A stretch of DNA of 64,000 bases. Origin: Adineta steineri (taxonomy: Eukaryota > Rotifera > Eurotatoria > Adinetida > Adinetidae). Made by a program: the position numbers and the translations under genes. The stretch is from positions 4,747-68,746 of the forward strand of contig CAJNOI010000126.1 of assembly GCA_905250115.1 (NCBI GenBank), read 5' to 3'. The notes beneath the pieces are model-generated. The model ran no database searches, was not told where the DNA came from, and saw nothing but the letters and a program-made list of their open reading frames with translations. Positions 21,901 to 34,216 of this stretch are shown in pieces (the stretch's first letter is position 1; each line of letters starts with the position of its first letter).

Positions 21901-22142
21901 ATGGTAGTCAACAACGTCTCCCTGTTTATTTCGTTCGTCAAGGGCAGCAAATTTAAATAATATTATTAGAAGATGAATAATAATTTCTAGTTGAAAATAG
22001 AAAAAAAGAGTAAAAAGCACTCAAAAGACATCTTTCAAATCATTTCTTTTTCTTTATGTATATATATAAAGGAGAAACCCAAGGTTTGTTTGTTTGTCTG
22101 TCTGTTCGCTATGCATTCAGTCCCTGGAATAGTTAGCGTCAC

Positions 22143-22703
22143 GAAAATTTCCACGATGCTTACTTAGTGTGCCAAGAAAATAGATGGACATCCTTCTAAA
22201 TGATAAGCTCCCCCCTCTCCCTTTTTTTTTGTATTTTATCACATACAGTTTTCTCTTGTTCTGTTTCTTTGAATATTGTATTGAATATATTTAGTTAGTC
22301 GTAAGATATACACAAATAAAGAAGGTTGATTCAGCATAATAATATAAGAACTTATTCTGAATTGTAATTGGGGACTCGAAAACGGAATAGAGTCCGAACC
22401 ACAAGCTAAATAAAGAAACAACATTCTATTACATCTTAATTCCGTTACAATTTGACGATCACGTCAGGATATATACCAATTACAATTCGGAATAAGTTCT
22501 TATATTATTATGCTGAATTAACCGTCTTTATTTGTGTATATCTTACGACTGACTAAATATATTCAACAGAATATTGAAAGAAACAGAACAAGAAAAAACT
22601 ACATGTGATAAAATACAAAAAAAAGGGAGAGGGGGGAGCTTATCATTTAGATGGATGTCCATCTATTTTCTTGGCACACTAAGTAAGCATCGTAGAAAAT
22701 TTG
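22143..22703. mobile_element. long inverted repeat (foldback/MITE-like), about 229-bp arms
   Basis: The left arm (about 22143-22371) and right arm (about 22475-22703) are inverted copies differing at only a small fraction of positions. Both carry, in opposite orientation, GATGCTTACTTAGTGTGCCA, a run of GGGAGAGGGGGGAGC and AATAATATAAGAACTTATTC. The spacer is about 103 bp. No transposase is encoded. An open frame on the right arm (22574-22819) is an accident of this repeat. The left flank has TATATATATAAAGGAGAAAC and GTTTGTTTGTTTGTCTGTCT, which may belong to the element. Superfamily is unknown. Confidence 0.75.
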
Positions 22704-22748
22704 GGTGTGGGTGGGCGAGAAGAAATGTCCCCAACACCCACACCCTTC
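22703..22748. repeat. GGGTGTGGGTG hairpin-family element
   Basis: Arms GGGTGTGGGTGGG and CCAACACCCACACCC surround a GAGAAGAAAT loop. This compact, nearly perfect hairpin directly abuts the right arm of the long inverted repeat. Confidence 0.7.
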
Positions 22749-23143
22749 AGACTTTATTTTTTTTTCGTAAGAATCATATTAAGATGCTCAATAAAATGGT
22801 ATATTTTTTATTTATTTAAATAACTTTTATCATTTTCTAACACATTTTTTGTTGAACTTAGAGTATATTCATCGGATCTTTAAAAACTACAGAAGAAATC
22901 ATAAAGATTGTCAACTGATACATAAGCTATTAAGTACTTTCAATATTTGTAACAGTAAAAATATTAACTCAGTTATTAACGAAAAGAAAACAATATACAA
23001 TAGCGTCATCTATCTTCACCTGATTGTGTTTGCTAATTTTAACAACCTCTCTTCTCTCTATTCCGATTATTGTTGTCATCCCAACAAAGTTTCTACTCAT
23101 TTGCTTAGTCTTGTCTAAGTGATAGTCAAATAAATTGTTCAAA
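22749..23143. other. intergenic, 5' flank of the CCDC15-like gene
   Basis: AT-rich. The 89-aa open frame here shows no family signal. Confidence 0.45.
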
Positions 23144-24737
23144 ATGTTGTCTTTGAATGATGCTGCTGTAAGTATTTTCTTGATGTTTAATATTTTGAAT
23201 TAATTTCATATTTATCTAGCATAATGCTGAACAATATTCAGCTTTTGTCGAACAGCATATGAATGAACGTCGCCAACGTGTTGAACAACTTGATTCTTTT
23301 GTTCGTCATCGACTTCGACTTTATCGAGAAGCACAAGAACATGTTCAGCGACAAACAACGAATAAAACTGTATGATTGAATCATATCTATATATACATCG
23401 AGTTTTTATTTTATATCTATTTATTCAAAATAGATTGAAACAGTTGCTTTACCACCTCCACCAACATCAGGTGACACAGTTGTTGTTTTATCACAACGAG
23501 CTACAACTCCACTTCTCGAAAAATCATCGTCATCATCATCATCGTTTCATCCATGTGAAATGACAAACCGTGTTCGTCATAGTAAACAACGTTTAGCATC
23601 AAAACAACTTATTCAATCAGCTGATACTTCATCAACCGATGATATACAACCTGTTGGAACTTGGCTTAATCCTGCACCAATAATAACAGTAATATAGTTT
23701 TCAATTATTATTATTTAATCTCATTTTCTTATCTAAAGCCAAGGACAAATGAACAACCACGACCTTCATCAGGTAATTTTTCTTTTTGAATAAAATTCAA
23801 ATAAAAAATTTATATTGTTTAGCAACAACACTTCAGCGATCCATGAGTGAAAATCATCTTTCAACATTTGCACTTAAAGCATTGACTAGTAAATAAGACG
23901 AAAAATTATTTATCTTCTTTATATTATATTGTTAAATATATAGATTCATTAACTAATGGTTTAACAAATATTGAAAATCGTAAACGTCTTCAAGCAACAC
24001 GTGCTTTATTTATGACTATTGAACGACGAAAAGTTAAAGAAAATTTACTTTTAAATAAACAAAATAAAGAAATGCAACGGTTAGAGAGAATAAATAAAAA
24101 TTGGACTTAATTTTTAATCGATTCTTTATTTAGTCTTGTTGAATTGAAAGAAGCTGAACGTTTGCATCAAGAAGAATCTCTAGCACAAAGACAAGTTTCA
24201 ACAACTCATACTGTTTCAGGTTATTAAATCTTTACATATTTCTTTTTTTTTCGATTTATTAGCTAAATTTGTAGATCAATCTGTCGTCGATGTAAATAGT
24301 GTTGATCCAAAACAATTAGCTCATATTAGAAAACAACGTATACATGAACAAAAACGACGTGAAATCGAACGGTACATTAAAATATTTAGTATAACATTTG
24401 ATTCAGAGTCTAAGAGATCCCTTATTCGCCTTTGATTTAGCATACACTGATTCATTTTGATTTTCTCCAGGTACATTCGAGCATTGAAAACAACATTGCG
24501 AGAACGTTGTTCGAAACGTGGTATTAATGTACCAACATTATGTTCATGTCATTCAACTATTTGGGATGCTGATCCAATGGCATGTTCACAAAATTGTTCG
24601 TTTTATCGAAATCCCACAGGTAATTGTTCATTTTTATTATTCATATATGAAATAATAAATTTTGTTTTATTTTTTATTTTTAAGCATTTGCAACATCACT
24701 TCATAGTTTACTCACATCATGTCAAGCCACAAATTAA
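23144..24737 (+). CDS. CCDC15-like coiled-coil protein, 10 exons
   Basis: Exons 23144-23167, 23220-23369, 23434-23688, 23739-23772, 23823-23888, 23944-24079, 24134-24219, 24263-24371, 24471-24619 and 24685-24737 total 354 codons including the stop, with all junctions GT-AG and in frame. Residues about 9-58 are a charged helix (NERRQRVEQLDSFVRHRL). A Ser/Pro linker follows, then further helices rich in Glu/Arg (RALFMTIERRKVKENLLL; KQRIHEQKRREIERYIRAL). The C-terminus has a Cys-rich patch (LCSCHSTIWDADPMACSQNC) followed by FYRNPTAFATSLHSLLTSC. The helix-plus-Cys C-terminus resembles vertebrate CCDC15, a protein linked to centrosomes and centrioles; this is recognition by eye. No enzymatic domain is seen. 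Confidence 0.65.
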
Positions 24738-24872
24738 TAGAATATTTTATTTTGTGTTTTTTTTTGCTTAAAAAGAATGATGATTAGTAGTTATTAGTAA
24801 TCAATATGAATGAAATAATTTGTATTTTTTTTTTCGGTTTTAGATAACATATACAGAATTTCAGTTATTCTA

Positions 24873-25269
24873 ATGGTATGTTTTCATTATCAAAATAGAT
24901 GTGTTTGACAATAACTTCACATATAGTCTAAGAATATTTTGTCTTAATTCTATTTAATAAAATTTATATTTATTTAAGGCTCGAACAAATCTATCTGTTA
25001 TGCCAGATGTTAATATATGTCTTCGAGATGCCATGGATGCTATGTTTAACAATGGTAATCAGAATAAATTAAATAACAATAATCATACAGTTATGACACC
25101 GGATGACAGTGATGCAATTATCGATGTCGTCAATGATGATGACTCGTCATCAATAGAAGCTTTACAGTCGTCGATTAATAAAAGGAAATTAACAAATACA
25201 ACAGTTATAAATCATGAACATCAAAATGATGGTTCAAAACGTTTATGCACAACGGATAGTCATCATTAA
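24873..25269 (+). CDS. small acidic Asn/Asp-rich protein, tentative
   Basis: The ATG at 24873-24875 directly precedes a GTATGT donor. Joining it to the exon at 24979-25269 gives 97 residues (start ARTNLSVMPDVNICLRDAMD, then Asn/Asp/Ser-rich sequence with a short basic stretch). It has no recognised domain. The first exon is just the initiator codon, so the model is weak. It could instead be a 3' exon of another transcript. Confidence 0.35.
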
Positions 25270-25858
25270 TAATACTGATGAATAAAATAAAACAAAAAAT
25301 AACATTGTCAGATCAATATTGTCTTGTTTAAATTTTTTGTATCAATTTTTTTCTGTCATTGTATGTGTATTAAAAATAGCCTTTCTCATGTTTTTTTGCG
25401 TAGTTTGTATACATATGTAAAATAAATGTATTGGGCAACTATGCAAATATATTACTCGTATTTGAATATTCGTATAGGATATACGACAAACTTTTTCATT
25501 GTTTGACGGTTTTGCTAAAGGTAACCTGTCATTATTTTCTTTTACTAATTAGTGACAAAAAAATAAACTGTCAGTTTTACCACTTTATCAAACGAAGATC
25601 GATTACTTGTTGTGTTGCATCTCATAAAAATATGCATATAATAATAAAAAACTTGATAATAATAGCGTGCCTGACATTATCAAGCAGAAGAATACAAAAC
25701 GTTTACTCATAGTCAATACACACTTTATTTCACTATTTAAAAAAGATATGATACATGAAGTGTATCATCCATCCTAGTTCAATTAATTTTTTAATTAAAA
25801 ATTAAAATAATACTTAAAAAAAATATGTTTAAATGAGTAATCTCATTTGAAAATAAGT
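25270..25858. other. intergenic, no gene seen
   Basis: This is the 3'-3' spacer between the acidic ORF and the first TIR gene. Confidence 0.5.
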
Positions 25859-28732
25859 TTAGTCTTCCTCCGAAGTAGGATCTTCTTGAATAGGATCTTC
25901 ATGAATATGATCCTCTTTAATCTTGGTTACTGTCGGTGTATTAGATGATAATCCATTATCACAAGCGGAACGCATACGACTCATAAAACGAAGAAATGTA
26001 GAGATTGGTAATATTCTATGATGTCCATGAAGAAGTTCAAATTTTAATGAACGATACATTGATGCTGAATTTGATTTGCACATTGCATACAAATCATTTA
26101 ATTCTTTGCCATTAATTCCATTACAAAGTGGTATCATCGATAAAAGATTTTCTTTTAATAAGAAATCTCGAACATTCACTTCATCCCAATCTGATACATT
26201 TCCCAAACTTCTTTTCAGTTTTATTTCAGGTGGAGCTTGTGATACTTTTCTTTCATTTTTTGAACCGTTTTCCTCTGCAATAGCTTTTCTTTCAACTCTG
26301 AAAGAAGCATACACAATTAATACAAATACATGTTGTTTATTTTTGATTACCTTGCTACTTCTTTTGCTGCTTTACGTTTTTTCTTCTGTAATTGAATCTC
26401 ATTATCAAGTAATTCAATTGCTTTTTCAAATTCATATGTTCCAAAATCAATATACAATCGTGTACCCAATATAAAACCTAACCATCCATCAGGGTTATAA
26501 TCTTTTTTCATTTTACATGGTACAATATGTTTTTTACGATTATGTGCATATTCAGCTTCTGATTGACAATTTGCACTTCGTTTATATGTGTCTGACATAC
26601 ACATAAGGATGAATTGAGCATTATCAACTGCATTTGCCTAAAGTATACTAATGTTTATATAAACATGTAATTATAAAATTTATTATTTCATACCATTGCC
26701 TGAATTGTCGATCCATGCATTTGTTCTTGATCAAGCCATATTTTATAACCTAGTTTTTCAGTCAAATGATGAAAAATACGATGAGCTAAGTCCATATCAG
26801 CCCATGAATATGATAACATCATATCATATTGTTCTTCTTCTTCTTCCTCTTCCTCCTCTACTACACCACTTTCTTTTGCTTTTTTCTTTTTCTCTTCTTT
26901 TTTTCGTTCAACTTCAGCTGCTTGTTCTTCTTTAAATTTTTCTTCTTTTTCAACCTTCCAAATCAAACCTTCAGCTGCTTTTTCTAATGTAACATTTTCT
27001 TTTTCTTTTGCATTATTATAGATTTCAGTAACTCGTGTCATTAGTTTTGCATCTTGTTGCAGTGTGTTTACCATATGAGGATTATTGAATGTAGTTGACC
27101 AAAGAATTTTAAGAGCATCCTCTAGCTGTGTTTCAGATTGTTTGTTTGGATCACCATCACGAATAAAAGAAACTAATACTTGTGCACCATTTTGTTGAAT
27201 AAATTGATTTTTGATTTCTTCATGTTGCATTAATGCTATAGAATGAGAATAATTTATATGATCAATACTTTTTTTGTTATCAAAAAGAAAATGATACCTT
27301 GGAGACTTGAAAGAGTACTATCCATATTTGCATTGTATTCATTTGGATTGAGTTGTTTGAGTTGATCAATAAATACACTAGTAATTTCATTTGGTTTTTC
27401 ATTTATTTCTTTTTCATCCATAATTTCTGCAAGAATACTAAATGCTAATTTTCGTTCTTCAATATTTTGAGTAGATGTAAAGTTGTGGAAGAGTGAAGTT
27501 AATTGACGATTTTTCATGATTGTACGAATATCAGTATTTTTGGATAGATTATGAAATGCTTCTAGTGTAACATTAATTAATTCTTGATCTTGTGGATTAG
27601 CTAACACTTGTTCTTTTAAAATTTTAGTTAAACGATCGACAAAATATTGTGCTTTTTTATCAAAAGAATGAAAATTAGGAATATTGAGAAGTTGAGTATA
27701 CCGTTCGAATATATAAGCTAAAGATTTCGTGGTCATTGGTGGTGGTTTTTCCATAGCTTGTTCTAATTGAGTTAGAAGTTGGTCATAAACATGTTGAACT
27801 ACTTTAATTAATTTCATCGTGTTAGGTAAAGTTAGTGCAGTTGCTGATGCGAATGGTACATACTCCCAACAAGTATATAAAAGAAAACGATCTACATCAG
27901 TAAGTGGTTGATCATGTTGTAATTGACGTAATGCTTGAATAAAATCATAGGAATCAAGAGAATTCATCACCACTAAATTAAATAAATGTTTAGTAATTAT
28001 TATCTTATGAATATATCTAAAGAAAAACTTACAATCATCAATTAAACGTTGATTTTTTTCTATACTAAAGTAGAATGGAGCTCCTTGTAATAATTTTATA
28101 GTTAGTATGCCCAATGTACATATATTTGGATCATCGTTAAGATCTGGTTTATTGAGAACAATATCATCAACTTGCTCCCCTACTAAGAACAAAAATCTTT
28201 TCGTTGCTAACATATCTCGTATATATTTTCGCGTTTGTTCAGCACTTGGTGCAGGTGCTGCTTCAGCAACATGTACAAAAACAAGTACAATCTTAAGAAA
28301 TATATCTGTTTCTTGAATATTTAGACGTTGATTAGATGATCTCCAATTAGCTATTATATCAACAAGCATCTGATGTAAAAATTCCGTAAGTGGATGTTGA
28401 AGCACCTTTGGATGAAGTAATTTATGTGGGATTATTCCTAGAACAGCATCTGCTATTTGTTCGACAGCATCGAGAAATACAGTGGTTGTTGCATTACCAC
28501 TTTTCTCCATTCGTTCGAATTCAACGAGAAATTCATCGAACATAGTACTAATATCATCTGGAGAAAGCTCGTGGTCAATGGAATCCTGTCTAATAGCAAG
28601 TTTATTAGCTTGATTGATCATTATCGGTGACGCACAAATATCATCGGAAGTGAAAACGTCGTCAACAGAATTTTGTTTATTAAATTTATTGATCATTATT
28701 GGTGACGATGGTATTTGATTTTCTTCTGTCAT
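25859..28732 (-). CDS. TIR protein A: ARM-like, TIR, SAM-like
   Basis: Exons 28732-28033, 27972-27298, 27235-26694, 26637-26351 and 26297-25859 give 880 residues. Residues 1 to about 590 are helical armadillo-like repeats (SLAYIFERYTQLLNIPNFHS; VTLEAFHNLSKNTDIRTIM). A Lys/Glu coiled region and an acidic EEEEEEEE run precede a TIR domain (YDMMLSYSWADMDLAHRIFH, GYKIWLDQEQ, ANCQSEAEYA, KKHIVPCKM). The Glu of CQSEAEYA sits where SARM1-type TIR NADases have their catalytic Glu. A C-terminal SAM-like domain follows (WDEVNVRDFLLKENLLSMIP, GINGKELNDLY). SARM1 has ARM-SAM-SAM-TIR, so the order differs. NAD+ cleavage is plausible but unproven. A tandem paralogue lies upstream on the same strand. Confidence 0.88.
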
Positions 28733-31047
28733 GATAACAGAAATCTAATTGGCAATTTGCTCGTTTATCGAAAATCTAAATTAAAAATTTAAAGCTAATA
28801 TATATATATATATGTATGTATTTATGTTTGTAGTGCATCTCTATCGATAGTGAAAAGGCATATAAATAAATACATTCGTGTTGATTACAAAGATATAAAA
28901 ACCAGGTACGCTTGACAAAAAACATTTTGTTCGTTTCTGACATATGCCTGTATTATTGTATCGTTTGTATTTCGCTATGACGTATATAAGAAAAAATCAG
29001 TTTATATATCAACCAAATAAATATGAAGAAATATGTGCATATTGATCGTCATAATTATCCTCACGTGGATTCGTTCTTTTTTTTTTGAATATGCAATAAT
29101 TACCTGTACTCCACTAGCAAATAACTACTTGGAGAAATCCATCAAGCGTAGCAAAAAAACATATTTTTTTAAATGTGATATTGTTTACACCTATCAATAT
29201 ATTGTCTTTATTCAGTATTATTGATGAACTTTATCAAGTTTATGTTAATAAAGAGATTGAGTAGCTTCTAATTATCAGGTACATTCAATTCCCTTAATTT
29301 GTAAATGCGATATTTGATTTATTCTTGATAAGAAAAATTATATTTTTAAAATAAAAATTATAATTGCTTTTGATGTGGGTTTGTTTACATCAGTTGGACA
29401 CAATTTAATTCTAATAATCGTACATAACACATGAGTAATACGACGTAGAATAATTATTTTTTTATAAAAACTATACCGAGTTATCAGATCTTTTCGATTT
29501 TTATAAATTTCAAAGGCTTAATTCATACCTTAAATAAGTTAATAGTCGGAAAGAAGAAAGTGATACAACACAAAGTAATAAGATCCGATTATTCATAGAT
29601 GATGGTTTTATCATTTGAAGCTGCCTCTTCACTTAATCTATTCAAATTCATTTCTTTTTTATTGTCAATTCTCTACAATGATACATATGTCAATATGATT
29701 TATTATAGTTGTACCCAAAAATTTTTTTAATTTGTTTTGACTTGTACAAAGGCGTATAATTTTCTCTTATCAGTCAAACTAATATTATTGGAGCTTATTC
29801 ATTCTAATGAAAAATATGATAGTAAGAAATGGTATGCAAATTAACAACGAAATATTTAACTGATAATTTTTTATTTATTAAGTAATCTATGTTTTTAATG
29901 TATGTTCGATAATGCGCCATTTCATTCGAATATATTTTCTCGATATAAAGAATAAGGTATGTCGTAGAAAGACCGAAAACTAATTAAAGAAGGGGAAAAA
30001 TATCTAACGAGAAAAATGTCGAATGATTAAACATAATAGAGGAAAATGTCGAAAACAAAAAATGATGTGTCGCGTAAACATCGACTCTAACCCAATATAG
30101 TTTGTTATTGACTTTTTCATCATTTTATTACCTTGAAATTATAATCAATATTAACAATGATGACTGATAGTTGATAGAAAACAATTTAAATAATCAGATT
30201 ACTAATATTAAAAACTGAAAATCTATTGTAATGACTACAGTTCGTTCATCTTCATTAGATGAAAATCAGCCACTATCGTCAGATATTTCATTTATTCAAT
30301 TACAAAAAAGAAAAACCTTTGCTTGTATCGACTAAATACATTTTCAAATTGAACAAAACATAGATGTACGTGAATTTCGCGAAAATGTGAAGCGATACAT
30401 AAAACAACACGTATTTATAAGGAAGAATATGCAGAAGCAATGTTATTAGTTATTTACTTGATATTATAAATGAATTTTTGTTTCTTTGAAGATAGTGCAC
30501 CAAACATACTGACAGCACAATTATTTGAAATTTTTGATATTTTTTTTTTCTACTTTTCTACGGCCAATCTCCAAGTTAAGCATCTGACAACACCAATGTA
30601 TATACTATATATATAGAATCTAATAAATTTGCATTTTAATTGCTACCCAATTTCATCTGAATCTTCTATATAAGTATATAACTTATGACAAATTTCCCTG
30701 TTTAGTTTTTAAAGACAAATATCTTTCTCTATTTCTTGAACAACAATTTATTAATGCAGTTTGTATTTATATCCTACATTATAAAAGCTTTTCTGCATAA
30801 GATTTCTACAGTTTCTTGCTAAGTAATCACAGTGATTAATTTAACAAAATTCTTTTGATAATAAAAAAAATAATCTATTTAATTTTCAAAATCTTTCGTT
30901 TTTTTTACATACAAGAAAGTTCGCAAAAAAAATCACAATTCATGCGATTCCGTAGTATCAATAATACAAGTTTCTATTTATTAAAAGCGTATAAAATAAA
31001 AAAGTTTAATTTATGAACTACTAAATTACAGCAAAATATAGCAAAAG
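28733..31047. other. spacer between the two TIR genes
   Basis: AT-rich, with a short (TA)n tract near 28799. The only coding-like trace is a decayed frame at 30231-30450, listed separately. Confidence 0.5.
30231..30450 (+). pseudogene. possible decayed coding fragment
   Basis: From an ATG, a frame reads TVRSSSLDENQPLSSDISFI and QLQKRKTFACID. It then meets TAA and continues in the same frame as IHFQIEQNIDVREFRENVKR before ending. The amino acid composition looks coding on both sides of the stop, but no family is recognised. Confidence 0.3.
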
Positions 31048-34000
31048 TTAATCAGCATCATCTAAACATTCTTCTAAATTATTATTACAAATGCATGCAT
31101 CTAAAGGTAAACCACGATCACAAACAGCACGTAAACGTTCGATAAAATGAAGAAACGTAGAAATTAATAAAACTTTATCGTGAATTTTAAGAAGTTCAGA
31201 TTTTAAGCAACGATACATTGATACAGAATTCATCTTACACATTACATACAATTCACTTAGTTCTTGACCATTGATCCCAGCACATAGTGGTAAAAAATCC
31301 GTTAGATCTTTTTCCTTAAGAAATCTTCGTACAACAGATTCACTCCAACTTGAAACATTATCCATATCTATCGTTTCTTCACTTTTATTATCATCACTTT
31401 GGGATTCTTCTTTGACATCATTTTCTGTAGTAGTAGCATCATCTTCTTTAATATCATTTTCTTTAATATCATCTTCTTTGATATCATCTTCTTTTGTATT
31501 ATCTATTTCGACTTCCAGCTTTTTTTCTAATCTAAAATTAATATTCACAATTTATAGGAATACAAATCTTTCGTATTACCTCGCCATTTCTCTTGCTTCT
31601 TTACGCTTTTTCTTTTGTAATTGAATTTCATTATCAAGTAGTTCAATTGCCTTTTCAAATTCAAATGATCCAAAATCAATATACAATCGTGTACCCAATA
31701 TAAAACCTAACCATCCATCAGGGTTATAATCTTTTTTCATTTTACATGGTACGATATGTTTTTTACGATTAAATGCATATTCAGCTTCTGATTGACAATT
31801 TGCACTTCGTTTATATGTGTCTGACATACACATAAGAATAAACTGAGCATTATCGACTGCATTTGCCTAAAGTATACAAATACGATCGATATTTATGTTG
31901 CAATCAAAATTGGAATTCGCTCAAATTTTAGAGATATTTAAAAGACTTTATGGAGCTTCACGGAACTTTATGAGTAACGTCGATGCTATATCTCCTCAGA
32001 TTTTACAATTTTTTTATCAAACAAATTACAACTTCTTTGCCTAACCTATTTACCCCCTAATTTCTCAAGATCCTAGCTTAGAATAATACTTAGTCAAGCA
32101 AAGAACTCTTCTATCTTTAAAATGGCGACTGCGTTCGCTATAGGACAGATGTAAGTGAATGATACGAAAATGCATATCTTCACTGTTAGTCTCATTCTAT
32201 TTTTATCCCGATGAGTTTAGAATTTGACCGGATTCCAGTTTTGACCGCAACATATACATATATAATCGTAAAATTTATTATTTCATACCATTGCTTGAAT
32301 CGTTGATCCATGCATTTGTTCTTGACCAAGCCATATTGTATAGCCTAGTTTGTCAGTTAAATGATGAAAAATACGATGAGCTAAGTCCATATCAGCCCAT
32401 GAATATGATATCATTAGATCATATTGTTCTTCCTCTTCTTCTTCTTCTACACCACTTTCTTTCGCTTTCTGTTTTTTCTCTTCTCTTTTTCGTTCAGCTT
32501 CAGCATCTTGTTGTTTTTTAAATTTCTCTTCTTCTTCAACTTTCCAAATCAATCCTTCAGCTGCTTTTTCTAATGTCATATTTCCATATTCTGTTGCATG
32601 ATGATAGATATCATTTACTCGTGTCATTAGTTTCAAATCTTGTTGAAGCATATTTATAACATGAAGATTATTGAAGGTATTTAACCAAAGAATTTTGAGA
32701 GCTTTTTCTTGTTGTTTATCAGATTGTTTGCTTGAATCACCATCACGGATGAAAGAAACTAATATATTTAGACCATTTTGTTGAACAAATCTATTTTTGA
32801 TTTGTTCATGTTGCATTAATACTATAAAATGAAAACAGTTTGCATGATCAATAATTTTTTTATTATTGAAAAGAAAATGATACCTTTAAGACTTGCAAGA
32901 GTACTATCCATATTTGGATCGTACTCATTTAGATTAAGTTGTTTGAGATGATCAATAAATACACTAGTAATTTCATTTGGTTTTTCATTTATTTCTTTTT
33001 CATCCATAATTTCTGCAAGAATACTAAGTCCTAACTTCTGTTGTTCAGCATTTTCAGTGGATATATAATTGTAAAAGATTGAAGTTAATTGACGATTTTT
33101 CATAATTGTACGAATATCAGTATTTTTGGATAGATTATGAAATGCTTCTAATGTAACATTGATTAATTCTTGATCTTGCGGATTAGTTGATAGTTGTTCT
33201 TGTAGAATATTAATTAGACGATCGATCATATATTGTGCATGTTTATCAAACGACTGAAGATTATGAATATTGATAAGTTGATGACACCGCTCGAAAACAT
33301 ATGCAAGAGATGGAGGTGCAATGGACAATAGTTCATCAATAGCATGTTCTAATCGTATTAAAAGTTCATCGGAAAGATAATGAATAAGATCGATCGGATT
33401 TGGTTGTGCTGAGGAATTTTGTTTAGTTAAAGATGTAGAAGAGAGATATTGCCAACAAGTAGCAAAAAGATAAGAGTCAATATCATTAAGTGGTTGACCA
33501 TGCTGTAATTGTAGCATGATTTGTCTATAATCATATGAATCAAGACTATTCATTATTACTAAATGATATAAGAAATCATTCTAACTATAGACATAGTTGT
33601 ATTTTAAGAAAAAATGAAACTTACAATCATTAATTAAACGATGATTTCTTCCCAATGTATAATAAAATGGCGATCCTTGTAATAATTTAATAGTGAGTAA
33701 ACCTACTGCCCATATATTTGGATCATCATCCGAATTCTCTTTATTCAAAATAATAGAATCAACTTGTTCTCGTACTTTAAATAATAATTGTTTTGTAGCT
33801 AATAATTCATTTTTTGTTTTTTCATTTTCATTAATATTAGGTATAAATGCTTGTTCAGCAATATGTACAAAAATAAGTACAATCTTAAGAAGTATATCTG
33901 TTTCTTGTATATTTATTCTTAAATGTGATACACACCAATTATCTAATATAGTCATAAATAATTGTTGTATAAAATGCATAAGTGGATGATTAAGAACTTT

Positions 34001-34216
34001 TGGATCAAGTAATTTATAGGGTAATATTGATAGAACAGCATCGACAATATCTTCTACGGCATCTAAAAATAATTTTGTTGTTGCATTATCACCTTTTTCC
34101 ATTCGTTCAAATTCGACAAGAAATTGATTGAACATCGTACAGATATCAGTAGATGAAAGTTTATCATGGATTCTATCATGTTGAATGGCAATTAAATTAG
34201 CTGCTTTCACTATCAT
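31048..34216 (-). CDS. TIR protein B: tandem paralogue of A
   Basis: Exons 34216-33625, 33558-32884, 32821-32289, 31866-31580 and 31531-31048 (856 residues) match gene A intron for intron. The N-terminal extension of about 35 residues in A is absent. The ARM-like half has diverged clearly. The second TIR exon (31866-31580) is almost identical to A, including the putative catalytic ANCQSEAEYA. In the TIR B-strand loop Asp is replaced by Gly (WLGQEQ versus WLDQEQ). The linker before the SAM-like domain carries a repeated acidic KEDDIKEDDIKENDIKEDD run not found in A. The intron between the TIR exons is 422 nt instead of 56, because of an inserted MITE. The role is presumably like A (NAD+-linked or scaffolding), inferred from family. 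Confidence 0.87.
31896..32252. mobile_element. 357-bp MITE in intron 3 of TIR gene B
   Basis: Terminal inverted repeats of about 36 bp start TGTTGC and end GCAACA. The left reads TGTTGCAATCAAAATTGGAA and the right, reverse-complemented, TGTTGCGGTCAAAACTGGAA. TA lies on both sides (31894-31895 and 32253-32254), consistent with a TA target duplication as made by Tc1/mariner-type elements. No coding capacity. The orthologous intron of gene A lacks it. Confidence 0.8.

Noticed and set aside
22574..22819. 81-codon frame in the long inverted repeat
   Set aside because: It lies across the right arm and the adjacent hairpin. The left arm does not keep the frame, so it is accidental.
26696..26935. 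79-codon + strand frame with Leu-rich run
   Set aside because: Antisense of the poly-Glu/Lys region of TIR gene A; the frame at 32291-32521 is the same for gene B.
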